This document shows, piece after piece, positions 1 to 43,980 of a stretch of DNA of 64,000 nt. A model generated the notes under the pieces. It ran no database searches and had not been told where the DNA came from. It was given only the letters and a program-made list of their open reading frames with translations. Origin of the DNA: Rattus norvegicus (lineage: Eukaryota > Chordata > Mammalia > Rodentia > Muridae). Position 1 is the stretch's first letter. Each line of letters begins with the position of its first letter. The DNA lies in NCBI RefSeq assembly GCF_036323735.1, contig NC_086037.1, positions 54,703,502 to 54,767,501 on the forward strand. The letters run 5' to 3'. The position numbers and the translations under genes are program-made.

Positions 1-262
1 CTCCAAAAACTTCTAGAGATTTTTCTGTCTGTTTCCCATGTGGCCATAGAGCACACATGTGCTACGGAGTCTGGCTTTGCATCAGATCTAGGGACCTATA
101 GTCAGATTCTTAAGTTTGCAAGGCAAGCTCTTTCTCCTGAGCTGTGTCTTCAGCCCTGATTGTTTAGGTCTTTTTTTTAGTAGAGTAATCTTGAGACTTT
201 GTTAGACTGCCATGTGGGAGGCCGAGTATTTGTTCCAACTTCTTCCCTTTTTTCTCTTGCAG

Positions 263-33122
<32,860 letters not shown>

Positions 33123-34255
33123 GGGTGCAGCACCATTCTCATTCTATCCCACTCAATCAAAGGAATTCTGGGAAGGAGGTTGTGATTGCTGGCAAGTCCC
33201 CCACTGTAACCATGGGCACGAGGAGCTGAGAGAGCTGTTGAGGGTTCTCCTCACCTTACTGCTGACCTTGAAGCATCAGTAAAGACTAATGTCCTCTCCT
33301 CCGCTGTTGAGGCTGGCTGCTTCTCAAGGCTACTTTGCACTCCTCCTCTTCTCCCTTTTCTGCACTTCACCCCTCCCACATTTGCAGCCAGAATCAACAT
33401 TTTCTGGGCCACTGAGGCAATCAGCAGCGGTCTGGAGGAGAGGACTGGAATTCACGGCAAGAAAACACTCACTCTGTCTCTGCAGCAAAGAGTGGCCCCT
33501 ACTTTCTACTGTGGTGTCTCTGTGGACTGGGCAAGGTGGTTACCATCGTAAGGCGCTTTTATACCAGGCAGGCATTGGAATGGATTGTAACAATGGACAT
33601 AAGGGAGCCCTGCCCTTTTCTGCTGGTTCTCCCAATGTTTGAAAGGTGTTAGGCTCCTGGCAGCCTTTTCTGTGCATTGCTGTATACACACAGACACACA
33701 TGTATGTATGTTTGTTATATAAAAAAATCTGGTCAGACCTTGAGAGGTGGTTTGTAAACACTGGACAGATGCAGTTCAAGAGCTTTTGTTGAGATTTGGC
33801 ATGAAGGATATGGTGCTCTATTTCTAATAGAAACTTCCAAGGCTCCCAGCTCCCCTTTCTCTCCATTCTTAGCTGTAGTCATGAGTTCTCTCTCCATGAT
33901 TTTCAAGATCAGTTCCCATTAAATTGCAAAGTGGACACTTTCTAAAAAACATATGAATAGTTATTAATGATCCTATTCCCCCCACAGTGTTTCTCCCAAG
34001 CCTGTCACTTGCCTGTTTGAGCTGTGGTAAATGGGTCAAAAGAGGAGTTCAGTCCTAAGGAGCAGACCCTGTCACAAACACCATGGCCCATAGGAAGAGC
34101 AGTACCAGACTCAATCTGGAGCATACTGGAATCAGCTTTATCCATTGCTCCAATCCTCCCTTTAATTTCCTAAGCCTGGCTTGGACCTTGGCATTCCGTT
34201 TGAATTCCTTCTTCTAACTGGAACATTTGTGTTGTATCTGTAACACTGGCACTGA

Positions 34256-34261
34256 AATAAA
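34256..34261 (+). terminator. Candidate proximal poly(A) signal, Ap1g1
   Basis: Consensus AATAAA in the context ACTGAAATAAAGACC, followed by a T/G-rich stretch (34277-34310). It would produce a short 3' UTR form. Use is inferred from sequence only. Confidence 0.5.
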
Positions 34262-37053
34262 GACCACACGGTTAAAGAAGTCGTTCCTACATTGTACTTT
34301 ATGGTGTTGGAATGAAGCCTTGTAGCTTCCTTGCCCCAATGTGAGAGCAAGTCTTATGGTCCTATACGGTAGGAATATCCTTTCCTGAATATGAGAAGTT
34401 GGTCTCTTAAGAAACCAATCTCATGAACATTTGCATTAAAGATTTGAGCTTTTTAAACAGTAAGAGTGCCGAGTGGTTTTTAGAAAAGGCCCTGGCGTTA
34501 CCAGCTCTTTATGTCGGCTGGAATGGGGTGAAGGTGACTGGTCCTCACTGGATGTACTATGTACGTTCAGGTATTCAGGCATCGTGTCCAGTTTACTGCA
34601 GGAGAAAGAAAGAGTGGGCCCCCTTGTTTATAAAGCATTTGCAGTTGTTTTACTGCATTATGCAGTAAAAGGACACTTTGGCTTCAGTTCTAAACCTTGA
34701 TACCAATCTCCTTTTCTCCCTGCTCCATTTCACCACGCCTTTACTTAAAATCTTCAGTGTCTTGTCAAAGCTAGCTCTGTATCAGACGCTAGGCTATTCC
34801 TAACATTGACAAACTGGAGTTGAACTAAAGGCTCCAAAAGGGAAAGTTTCCGGTCTTAATGGTCTTTTAAGAGCAAGATTTACTGAAATGTACTTCTGGG
34901 TAAATGGACAGCTGAGTTACAAACAGGATATTTCTCCTGTGTTCAGCAAAACAGGTGTGCACAAGTGCAAACTTTTAGTCAGCCGCTTTGCCTGTGCAGT
35001 GAAAGCCTTTAGGATTTCCTGCAGATGGATTTCATTGGATGGATATTTAATGCTGTGAAACGTGATAGGATTAATGCTGTATTGGTGGATTTCTTGAATA
35101 GAATTTGTCTTAACATTGCTTTTGTGTGGAGGCTTTCTTTTTCTCCTGACATCTGTTGCTAACCAGCTCAGGCTTTCGCTTGCTTTTTGTTCTTGTTGTT
35201 GTTGAGTTGAACCTGAAGAAATCTGCTCAAGACCAAGTGCTAGCCGGTGGAGCTGGAAGGATCTCCTCTGCTGACAAAGCATCTGCCTGGGTGATGAGTT
35301 TTGAGGTAGCGTTTGCGATCATCTGTGGCTTTACCGAGAAGGAATAAAAAATATCATGGCCTTAATACAAAGGGTGCTGTGTAGATATGGAATTCATTTG
35401 GGAGACGACCTGAACACCATACTGATGGACTAGCAGCCAAATACCTGCCTAGGATGCTGGTGGTTGTGAAGACTGCTCCAAGTGACTGGATCTGACAGCT
35501 TCAGCGTGCCTTCTTAGCTTCTAGGATCAGCAGTAGTTATCTTCTCACTTGGCCTTGCAGCTTGAAGGAGGAATCTCTTTGTTTCTGTGACTACTCGCAC
35601 ATTTCAGTCATTCCTTTCCCACACGTAACCCTTCAAGAGGAAACAGATTTGGATGGATTTGGCAACCTCAGAGCCATTGAGAAGCAAGTGATTTCTGTGA
35701 CTTTTGCATAAACCCAAGGTGATAAGCAGCGAGCCCCACTTACTGACAGTTTTACATGCACTTGTACCTCATTCCCATCGCCTTCATTGAGGAGTAGTTT
35801 GTGTGTCATCCTCCTTTCCCATCCCAGAGTCATCCCTAAGGGAGAATTCCTCTAAGTGATCTCAGACAACTGTAGACGCTTCTCCCACAATGCTTTGGTG
35901 CTGTTACCTTGAGATGGTTTAGGGAGTCATGGAAGTTTTCTGCTGTGTATGTTATCATCTGTTAAACTTCGAGGTCTCTTTCGTTTAAAGCAACATTCCT
36001 CAGTGTAACAGAACAGGTATTCCTCGCTTGGTTACCTTGTGGTTCTTTAACCTTCCTTTGTCTCCCTCATATATGAAAATAGACTTTTAACACTGTCCAG
36101 CACTGACAGTTTGAAATTTTCCATCTCCTGTATAATAACATGCTTTCTATTTCTGCGTCCTTTTAGAAAATGTTGGAAGTTAGGGAAGTTATCCCTTTTG
36201 TCGCTCAACTTTATTTTCTTCTACATTGGAATATATTTCGGCCATGAGAACTTGGGGAAGAAGGAGTTTGAATGTGTATTTTTCTCCTACTGAATGTATT
36301 TTAACTACAGTGTCCTGAACTGAGAGAGAACGACGACAACAAAAAATGCACAAACTTTGTGCTTGGGAGGGAGGGCTGTGTATGCCGGAGTATCTGTCAG
36401 TCTGGGTGTGCGCGAAGAGAGAACAGGAAGTTGTGAAGTTTAAAATACTTCTGACCAGTTTTGGCTCGGGAGGGTGGGGCTGTCGATGGAACTGAAAGTG
36501 AAAACCCTTTTCAAGCAATAGAAGTGAGTGGGTCCCATGGACAAGGTTCCATTCCCAGAACCTGGAACTCTTAAACAAGAAAATGCTGAAGTGGCTTGAA
36601 GCAGCTTGAGCAGTTGCTTCTTGATCCTGGCTTCAAGACAGAGCATTGGAGACTTTTTCCCCTTAAGAACCTGCATTTGCGCTTTGTGTGTTTTGTTTTT
36701 ATTTTTATTTGGGGGCCTCATGGGAGAGGGCTTCTGCACTCCTTCCTTTGTGAACCCCACTGTGTTCCTGTATCGTCCTTTTCCTTTTCCTATGTTGTAA
36801 GTTACATTTTCATTAGGCCCCGTCACATCTTCTTTACTGTAAAGTTATTAAAAGGCTGTTTCCAAGTGGGGCAGCTAATGACGTTCTAATTATTGCAGAC
36901 ATATTTTTGAGATGTAAAAAAATTTAAAGTGAAATGATAAGTCTTGAAAGGCGAGTGAGGAATAAAATGGATGTAAACATTTACATGGGATGCATTCGGA
37001 TTCTGCTGTGTGTATTGTCTTTTGGTTGAAACAAATTATGAACAGTGACTAAT

Positions 37054-37059
37054 AATAAA
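37054..37059 (+). terminator. Candidate distal poly(A) signal, Ap1g1
   Basis: Overlapping AATAATAAA lies about 90 bp after another AATAAA (36961-36966) and just before sequence resembling ordinary intergenic DNA. It is the best candidate for the end of the full-length transcript. Confidence 0.6.
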
Positions 37060-39935
37060 AAGTCAATACCCAATGATTTAAACTTTGCTGCCTTGCTTCT
37101 TACATGTGAATCAGAAGCCTTGGATCAGTTCTTACCCCAAAGCTTTGAGCTACACCAAGCCCTTTGAGCAGAAATCTCACCTAGGGAGGAAACATTTCAA
37201 GACCTTGTAGATGTTTTACACAGAGAAAAGTCCAAAGAGCAAGTGGACATTTAACTGGAATGCAGTTCGTCAGGTTTTTTTGCCACATAGGTGAATTCTC
37301 AAGGTTATGAAGTCACTCTGATGAAATATGTATTAAGGGTATGCATGTTTCTTTCTAAGTTAGGTTTGCTTTGTTTCCTTGGTTGATTTTGGTGAGTTGT
37401 TTTGGTGACTTGATAGGGAAAGCCCTAAGTAGCCCAAATGAACGACATTCCATGGCTTATTTTTTGCATAGCACATGAGTTCCTTTTTTATATGTGTGCA
37501 TATAGGCAGCCCAAAGGTCAGCCTCGGGCGTTGCTCTAAAGGTGAGCCTCAGGAGCCCTTCACCTTGTTACGTGAAACAAGTCACTCACTAGGACCTGGG
37601 CTTCACCCATTAGCCTGGCCTGGTTGGCTAGCAAGGCTACCTTGTCTCCGCAGCCCCAGTGCTGTGATCACATTAGAGCCACCTTGTAGGGAGTTCAGGT
37701 CCTTCACAAACTTCATAGACATTTTTTGCTGAAGGTTGAAAGCTCTTGGTTTTCTGTTAACTCTCATGATCCCTAACATTGCCTTAATTGAGAATGGAGA
37801 AGACATGACAGTTTCTTGACTGAAGAGGGGAAGGGTGTAGGCCTGGGCAGATATCTCTTTTATGCAGCAGTACTCTATGGCACTGTTTGATAACATTTCT
37901 ATAAACTTGTTTTCTACATGGAGTAGTTAAAATACATCATTCTGTATTTAAAATTAGCTGATGTAAACAAGTATAATTAGGTGAAAATATAAAAGCTACG
38001 GTTTAGCCAGTAAACAGACACTAGACATTTACGATGATGGGTTGTACATAGATAGGTTTGGATGTCATTCCAGAAATACAGGATTAATTTTAACCACTTG
38101 AATGGCTTCTTAGTCTGTGATCTCCAGTTAGCTGTTTTCATATGTGAGAGAATGTTCAATGGGTTGGAGGTGCAGCTTAGTGGTAGAGTGCTTACCTAGC
38201 TTGTGTGAAGCCCTAGGCTCATTTAAAAGAAGAAACAGAAAAGTCCTTCAAACTTTGAAGTCAGATAAATATTATTTGGAACCAGAAGACAAAACACCTA
38301 AACCTGCTTATTCTGTGGTAGCGTAACAATGGGTTTGGGCCTAAGAAGACTGTGTGATCACCCAAATATTGGGGACTAGGTATCAGGAAATAGATACGAA
38401 GTTCCAGGCTCCTCTGCGAAAGTCTGACATTAGCTCTCTTTCTCCACAGTGTACTGGAGAGGTAGTGCATGTATATGGAGCCTCAACAGGGAGGAGAGGA
38501 GGAGTCCTAATGATTCCTTGCCTTGTGTGATGGGTAGGTAGTGAGGAGCCTGCAGTGAGGGCAGATGGCTTTTGTGTACACACACACAAACACACACACA
38601 TACACACACACACATCCCAGAGGAATTTATTTTTAGGGTTAGTCTCAGCTGTTCACCATTTCCAGAAATTATGGTTACATAACATTTGGCATACATAGTA
38701 CATAGCCTTGAACTGGGGGTGAGCACCAACTGTGACCTTTGTGACAGTGTGCTGTGTTAATGGCAGTCCATAATTTGAAAAGGAAACATCAGCTGATGAC
38801 TGCTGATGAACTGGATCTAAAGTAATGGGGATCTTTAAAGGCAACTGCATAGGAAAACTGATTCCCTGAGACATTTGGGCCAGTGTTCTTGGGGTATTTC
38901 TTTTGTAAGTGGCACTGCCAGTTTGAAGTAGTAAACACTTAGCTTTCAAAATATGGATTTACTCTGAGTTGTTGGTGTAGGCTACTGTCCAGATAATGAA
39001 CAAGATAGTCATCTACGAAACACTGCCATTCCCTAGTATGAACTCACTGCTGTCCCAAGTCCAGCACTGTGATAAGTCACGTGTGATCTGTAAAAGGTAA
39101 TCGGCAGGACCTCAAGAAACAGGCTTTTGGAAACATCCCCAACTATTTCCCTGCCCTTGGCTATCTACGACTGACTTCATGTTGGTGCCTGGCCCATTAA
39201 AAAAAAAAAAAACAACAAAAAACCAGCGTGTTTGCTGTGACATCTACCAGGGTTAGAAATCAAACTAAATCATGTAGGTGTCTGAAATAATTTCACAGAA
39301 GAAGGAAAACCCTGGGAAGTAGCTTCTCTCTCACCTTTTATTAGACCTGGCAGAGAGAAACCATGGTTACTGTTGTAAAAGATAAGCAAAGAAAGGAAGA
39401 TTAGGACTGTGGTAGATGAAGGCAGAAAATGCCTTTTATAGAAGAAATGATTTGTATGAGGCAGAATCTTTAAAGCAAAGTTTTATCTTGATATACCAGT
39501 TAGCTCCAAATTTAAAAAAAAAAAATCTTACGACAGGTCCAGTTCTACCTCAGATGCTGTTGCTTTAAGGCCTACAATGGAAATACTCCCGACAAATAGC
39601 TGTATTAACCAAACTGAAGCAGTGGCTAACAGATGACCACCTTTGCCAGTTATTCTAGAAGTTGTTTTGCTTCTTAGTTCCTTATAAGTTGGTTGAATAG
39701 TCAACACATGTATAAGAGAGAAAGCCCTAAAAATGGGGCCTAGAAGGCTCTTTACAAAATGTAGGAGCAGTTTAATGCTCATAATCACCTTTTGGGAAAT
39801 CTAGCATTTCAGAATTACGGTGGCTACTATGAGTCTTTAATATGAGTTAGGTTCTGTGTGTTTTGCCCACGGCACCTTGATAATTGCCAGGCAGATGTTA
39901 CTCTAGTTCATTCACCCCTTAGAAACCAAGGCAAG

Positions 39936-40061
39936 GGGGTTGGGGATTTAGCTCAGTGGTAGAGCGCTTGCCTAGGAAGCGCAAGGCCCTGGGTTCGGTC
40001 CCCAGCTCCGAAAAAAAAAAAAAAAAAAAGAACCAAAAAGAAAAAAAAAAAAAAAAAAAAA
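39936..40061 (+). mobile_element. ID SINE
   Basis: Forward ID core with a long A-rich tail. The target duplication AGAAACCAAGGCAAG is at 39921-39935 and 40062-40076. A B2/B3 element abuts its 3' side. Confidence 0.96.
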
Positions 40062-40077
40062 AGAAACCAAGGCAAGG

Positions 40078-40245
40078 CTCTGGAGAGATGGCTCAGTGGT
40101 TCAGAGCACTGGTTGCTCTTCCAGAGGACCCAGGTTCAACTCCCAGCGCTCACCTGGCAACTTATAACCATCTGTAACTCCTGGTCCAGAGGATCTGACA
40201 CCCTCTTCAGGCCTCTGTCACAGGCATACACGTGTTCCGTTAAGA
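40078..40245 (+). mobile_element. B2/B3-type SINE
   Basis: The head CTCTGGAGAGATGGCTCAGT and body GCTCTTCCAGAGGACCCAGG are typical of the family. It abuts the young ID element at 39936-40061. Confidence 0.8.
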
Positions 40246-40626
40246 TAACGGAAGAGCCACTAGAGCTGGGCAGAGTGGTGCACGTCTGCACTTTGAACGG
40301 GGAGACAGGAGAATCTAAAAGTTCAAGGCCAGTGTTGGGTATATAGTGAGTTTGGGTGTGCCTGGGTTACATGTAATTTTCTGTCTCAAAAGAAAAAAAA
40401 AATCAGAGATCAAGTAATTTGTACAAGTATAGATCTAAGAATGAGTACAACTGAGATTTGGAATTAGGCAAACTCATAATTTGGCCCACTAACCACAAAA
40501 CTACTATCACTCCAGGAACTTTTAAAACATTCTTTGCTGAATTAAGCCTTGCAAACTAGAAAGAGGGGCTTACACACCACGTTACTGTTTAAGAACGAGA
40601 AAGGAAATCTGGTACTTTGATTACAG

Positions 40627-40695
40627 GAAAAGGACACCGAAGTGTGGCTGGACAGCTTATTGTTTGATGAAGAAGGTCGCCAGCTATCCTAAGAG
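40627..40695 (+). other. Exon-like segment upstream of Phlpp2 (unassigned)
   Basis: A 69-nt segment lies between a TGATTACAG acceptor-like site and a strong GAG|GTGAGT donor. In one frame it reads KDTEVWLDSLLFDEEGRQLS followed by TAA. The peptide looks protein-like, but I recognise no family. It could be an alternative upstream exon, a cryptic exon or chance. Confidence 0.25.
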
Positions 40696-40949
40696 GTGAG
40701 TATAAACAACAGTTCTTTCACCGCCAGTGGGTGCCGGGGAGGTGGGGGGAGCACCTTTGGGAGCAGGAAACGTCTTGGATGGAGAATTCCAGCGCCGCCC
40801 GTGGTGAAGGGTTGTATCTTGTCTATCTTACAGGTGCAGGCCTTACCTGTCTCTTCCTCTGGCCGCTCCTTGGAGGACTCAAAAAGAACCAAATTGCTCT
40901 AGTCCTCTGAGCTCAGGGCAACGGAGGCTCAACCTGCAGTGGCGCCAGC

Positions 40950-41950
40950 CTCCCACAATTCTGCTCCGGCCTCTAGCCAGGCCCACGACTACGCAGGTCC
41001 AGAGGGGCCAGGGGCGGGGCTGAAGGAGGCAGAGCGTCTTAGTTAGGGGCGGGGTCTAGGCGGAGGGGCGAGGCCTCCCGCTGCTCGCGCGCGCCTCCGA
41101 GGCTCTCGCTGTCGCGCCGGCCGAGCGTCTCTGTAAAGCCTTGGCCGCCAATGGGGGAGGTGGAGCCCGTGCCCGCGGGCTCGCTGGAGCCCCCGGAGCC
41201 ACCTGAAGCGGCGGCGCCTCGCCGGCCCGGAGGTATTCGGGTCCTAAAGGTGAGTCGGCAGGGAGAGGGAGGAAGCAAGAGGGCCGTGGCCGCCTTCGCC
41301 TAGCTGCCCGAGGCAGCGGGCGACCCCCGCCCTGCGTCCCTGGGCCGCTTGCACTTGGCCGAGCCGCCACGGGCCTGCTGTGGGCCTCCGTGCCGCGCCC
41401 CCGCCCGGGCCTCGGCCGCCTGGGTCCGCGGCGCTGTCCATCCCTGACCGCCGCCCGGCAGGCCCACGCCTTCAGGCAGCCGCTGCCCCCACCCTCCTTC
41501 CTCCCCACATCCCCCGGACCGCCGTCGTTTCGCTGGGCCTAGCCCGGGGCCCTGGGACCGGTTCCGAGGGGCTCCAAGGGCGGGCCGCGCCTGGCGGGAG
41601 TCAGGCGGCGAGTACGCAGGGTTCGGCGGACACCTGAAGACATCACCCCAGCCGGAGGATGGCGGCGGCGATTGGCCAGGCGCTGCGGTGTGCGCGGGCT
41701 GCGCCGGCGAGAGCGGCCACGCTGCCCTCGGGACTGGCTACCGAGTTCCGAACCGGCTCTCAGCTCCAAGACGCGACACCCGGAGCTTCCCGCTTGGGGA
41801 CAGCCCCCGAGGATCTGCTGCCTGAGAACCCGCTGGGCGTGTTGCAGGGGTTGGGGGGCGGGGAGGAGCAGAGCCCGAAGGGGCACTCCTGCTTGGCTGA
41901 CAATCCGGGGAGAAGGCAGTGGGGGAGCCGTTATGCAACAGGCAGCTTAA
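40950..41950. promoter_or_regulatory. Phlpp2: CpG island and TATA-less promoter of Phlpp2
   Basis: CpG-dense, GC-rich sequence stands out from the AT-rich surroundings and spans the first Phlpp2 coding exon. Two GC boxes (GGGGCGGGGC at 41011-41020 and GGGGCGGGGT at 41046-41055) lie 95-140 bp upstream of the exon 1 ATG, and no TATA box is visible. Initiation is probably dispersed between about 41050 and 41140. A second cluster, a YY1-like GGATGGCGGC and an inverted CCAAT (ATTGG) near 41656-41676, lies downstream of exon 1. Confidence 0.8.
41151..41249 (+). CDS. Phlpp2: Phlpp2 exon 1, possible N-terminal extension
   Basis: An ATG at 41151 opens 33 codons, rich in Pro, Glu and Ala (MGEVEPVPAGSLEPPEPP through GGIRVLK), ending at a strong donor AAAG|GTGAGT. 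The reading frame is open back to TAG at 41040-41042. The ATG context is moderate (C at -3, G at +4). Spliced to 49063 it adds Arg-Asn and continues into the canonical Met. If the ATG is not used, this exon is 5' UTR. The exon and donor are well supported; translation is inferred. Confidence 0.6.
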
Positions 41951-43931
41951 GCGGGGCTTTTTGGTAGAATGGGGGAATAGGAGGATAGGAAAACAGATGC
42001 AGGGGGAAGGGGAGTGAAGCCTTGAAGGTGAGTGATGACAAGAAGTTTCTATGCAGGAAGAATGCAGAAGGTGAGGCGAGGTCACCAGAGATGGTTAAAG
42101 GGTGGCTAACTGGGTGGAGTTCTCTACTAACCTCTGAAATAGTGCAGAGACATTTGTCCGTAGGTTCAGTATATAAACGAAGTGGAATAGTGGAATGGAA
42201 TTCCTCTGGAGCACTAGAGGAGCAGGATCTAAACTTGCCAAAGAGGAAGAGAGAGAAAATTGAGATTCATTGTGTTTCAAAAACAGTATGCCAGACATCG
42301 AAGATGCTTAATGTTAAAAGCAAACATTAAGTGATTAGTGATTAAATGAGATTGTGGTTGAGTGATATTTCCTTTTATTAAGATTATTAGTAGAGTAGCA
42401 CAAAAATGGGGAACGGCAGGAAAGTGGATTTGTTGCACTCAGTGAATTCATGAAACCAAGACTTAAATATTATTTTCTAGCACCTCCCAGTTTTAGTGCA
42501 TAGTTAATTTTAGATTACTTCATAACTGTTACCCACATTGGAATTTACTCTAGCATAAATCGAAGTGTAATCATTCAGAGCCAATAGCAAACTGTAAATT
42601 GTGAGTGGATTCAATAAAAACAAAAGTTCTGTAGGCCTCACTTATGAGGAAGTAGTTTTGATATCAAATGTCTTTTGGTATGCAAGAGATGAGCAAATTT
42701 TCAAAAACCTTTTATTTTAACGTTTTTGGGTCATGTTGGAGTGGCAAATTGTATGAATGAAAATCTTTATTGAAGACTGCCTTTCCCTAGCTCCCTAAGT
42801 TCCCGTGTTGGGATTATTCGAAAGTCTCCAGTGGTTGGTCAGTCTTGATTCTTGGTCAGTTCTGAGCTCTTGCCATGAAAGCCTTTCTGGAAGGCCTTTC
42901 TGTTTCCTGCAGTGGTTGACAGGTCCTCGTGAATAAGCAGAATGGTCATGGAAACAGGTCTCTGTGTTCTACTAGCAGGAGGTTCTCTGGAGTTACTGAG
43001 TGGTTCCCTCTCTCAGGGGTAGCCTATAAAGAGTACAGAGGTGAGCAGAAGATGCTCTGAACCTTGAAGAATGTCATGTTTGCCTACATGTGTTTCTCTG
43101 GGGATGTTTGTAAAGACTTCTCTAGCCTAGGGGTATGGCTCTGGGTTAGGAGTGTAGCTCGGCGGTCAGCTTCCAGTGTCCAAATTCTCTGGTTTTATTC
43201 CTCAGCCTAAGCATCAAAAAAAGTTATAAAAGGTGGTGCATGTCTTTAGTCTTAGGACTTGGGAAGCAGAGGCAGGCAGATCCCTGAGTTCCAGGACAGC
43301 CTAGTCTACAGAGTTCCAGGATAGCCAGGGATACAGAGGGAAACCCTGTCTTGTAAAACAAAACAAAGAAACAGACTTTTTATTCCTTTATACTTACACC
43401 CAAATCATGAACATTATTCTCAACTTTTCATAAGAAGGTCTTCATAAAAAGCCTGACATAACTGAGCCAACATAATTTATCCAGACTTCATCAAGGACCA
43501 TAGGACACTGGAACACCTTATTCTAAATACACTCCTAAACCAAGGCTCTGGACTCATACCTGTGGCCTCAGCTATTACGAAGGCTGACATGAGATCATAC
43601 TTAAGCCTCAGGGGCGAAGGCTAGCCTGAGCAACATAGAGTGTATGTCAGAGTTCTAGAACTTTCTCAAGTTACTGACTCAAGCTCAAAAGGTTTTCAGA
43701 TGTTTCCTATGATTTTGAGGTTATGGTTTAGTTTAATCAATCAGGAGATGGATGACAGGAAGTTATAGGGAATCTACACTGTGAATATTATTTGTTTTTT
43801 CTTTAAGAATAGTTTTATATTTTTATCAAAATAAATGTTTTGAAATTGCTTTTATGTGCATGTTGTGTGTGTGTTGCATGTTGTGTGTGTGTGCGTGCGT
43901 GTGCTTGTGCATACGTGAGTGCGTGAGTGCC

Positions 43932-43980
<49 letters not shown>

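Larger units (their letters stand above)
33123..37085 (+). other. Ap1g1: Ap1g1 3' untranslated region
   Basis: About 4 kb of unique, SINE-poor sequence follows the stop codon and ends near a cluster of AATAAA signals. SINE poverty compared with the flanking introns suggests selection. Candidate poly(A) signals are at 34256-34261, 35343-35348, 36961-36966 and 37054-37059. The most distal pair is the likely main end; the 34256 site would give a roughly 1.2-kb short UTR. A 117-codon frame at 33289-33642 has no recognisable family and is taken as chance. The exact end is inferred. Confidence 0.75.
37090..40626. other. Intergenic region between Ap1g1 and Phlpp2
   Basis: I see no coding exon here. 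It holds an old degenerate ID-like tRNA-SINE (38157-38215), a short CA tract (38577-38613), a young ID element (39936-40061) and a B2/B3-type SINE (about 40078-40245). The rest is unassigned unique sequence. Confidence 0.6.

Noticed and set aside
33289..33642. 117-codon plus-strand frame after the Ap1g1 stop
   Set aside because: It lies in the 3' UTR, has no recognisable family and has UTR-like composition.
41039..41508. Minus-strand frames of 79-150 codons in the CpG island
   Set aside because: GC-rich sequence lacks stop codons by composition; the frames overlap the Phlpp2 promoter and exon 1 antisense.
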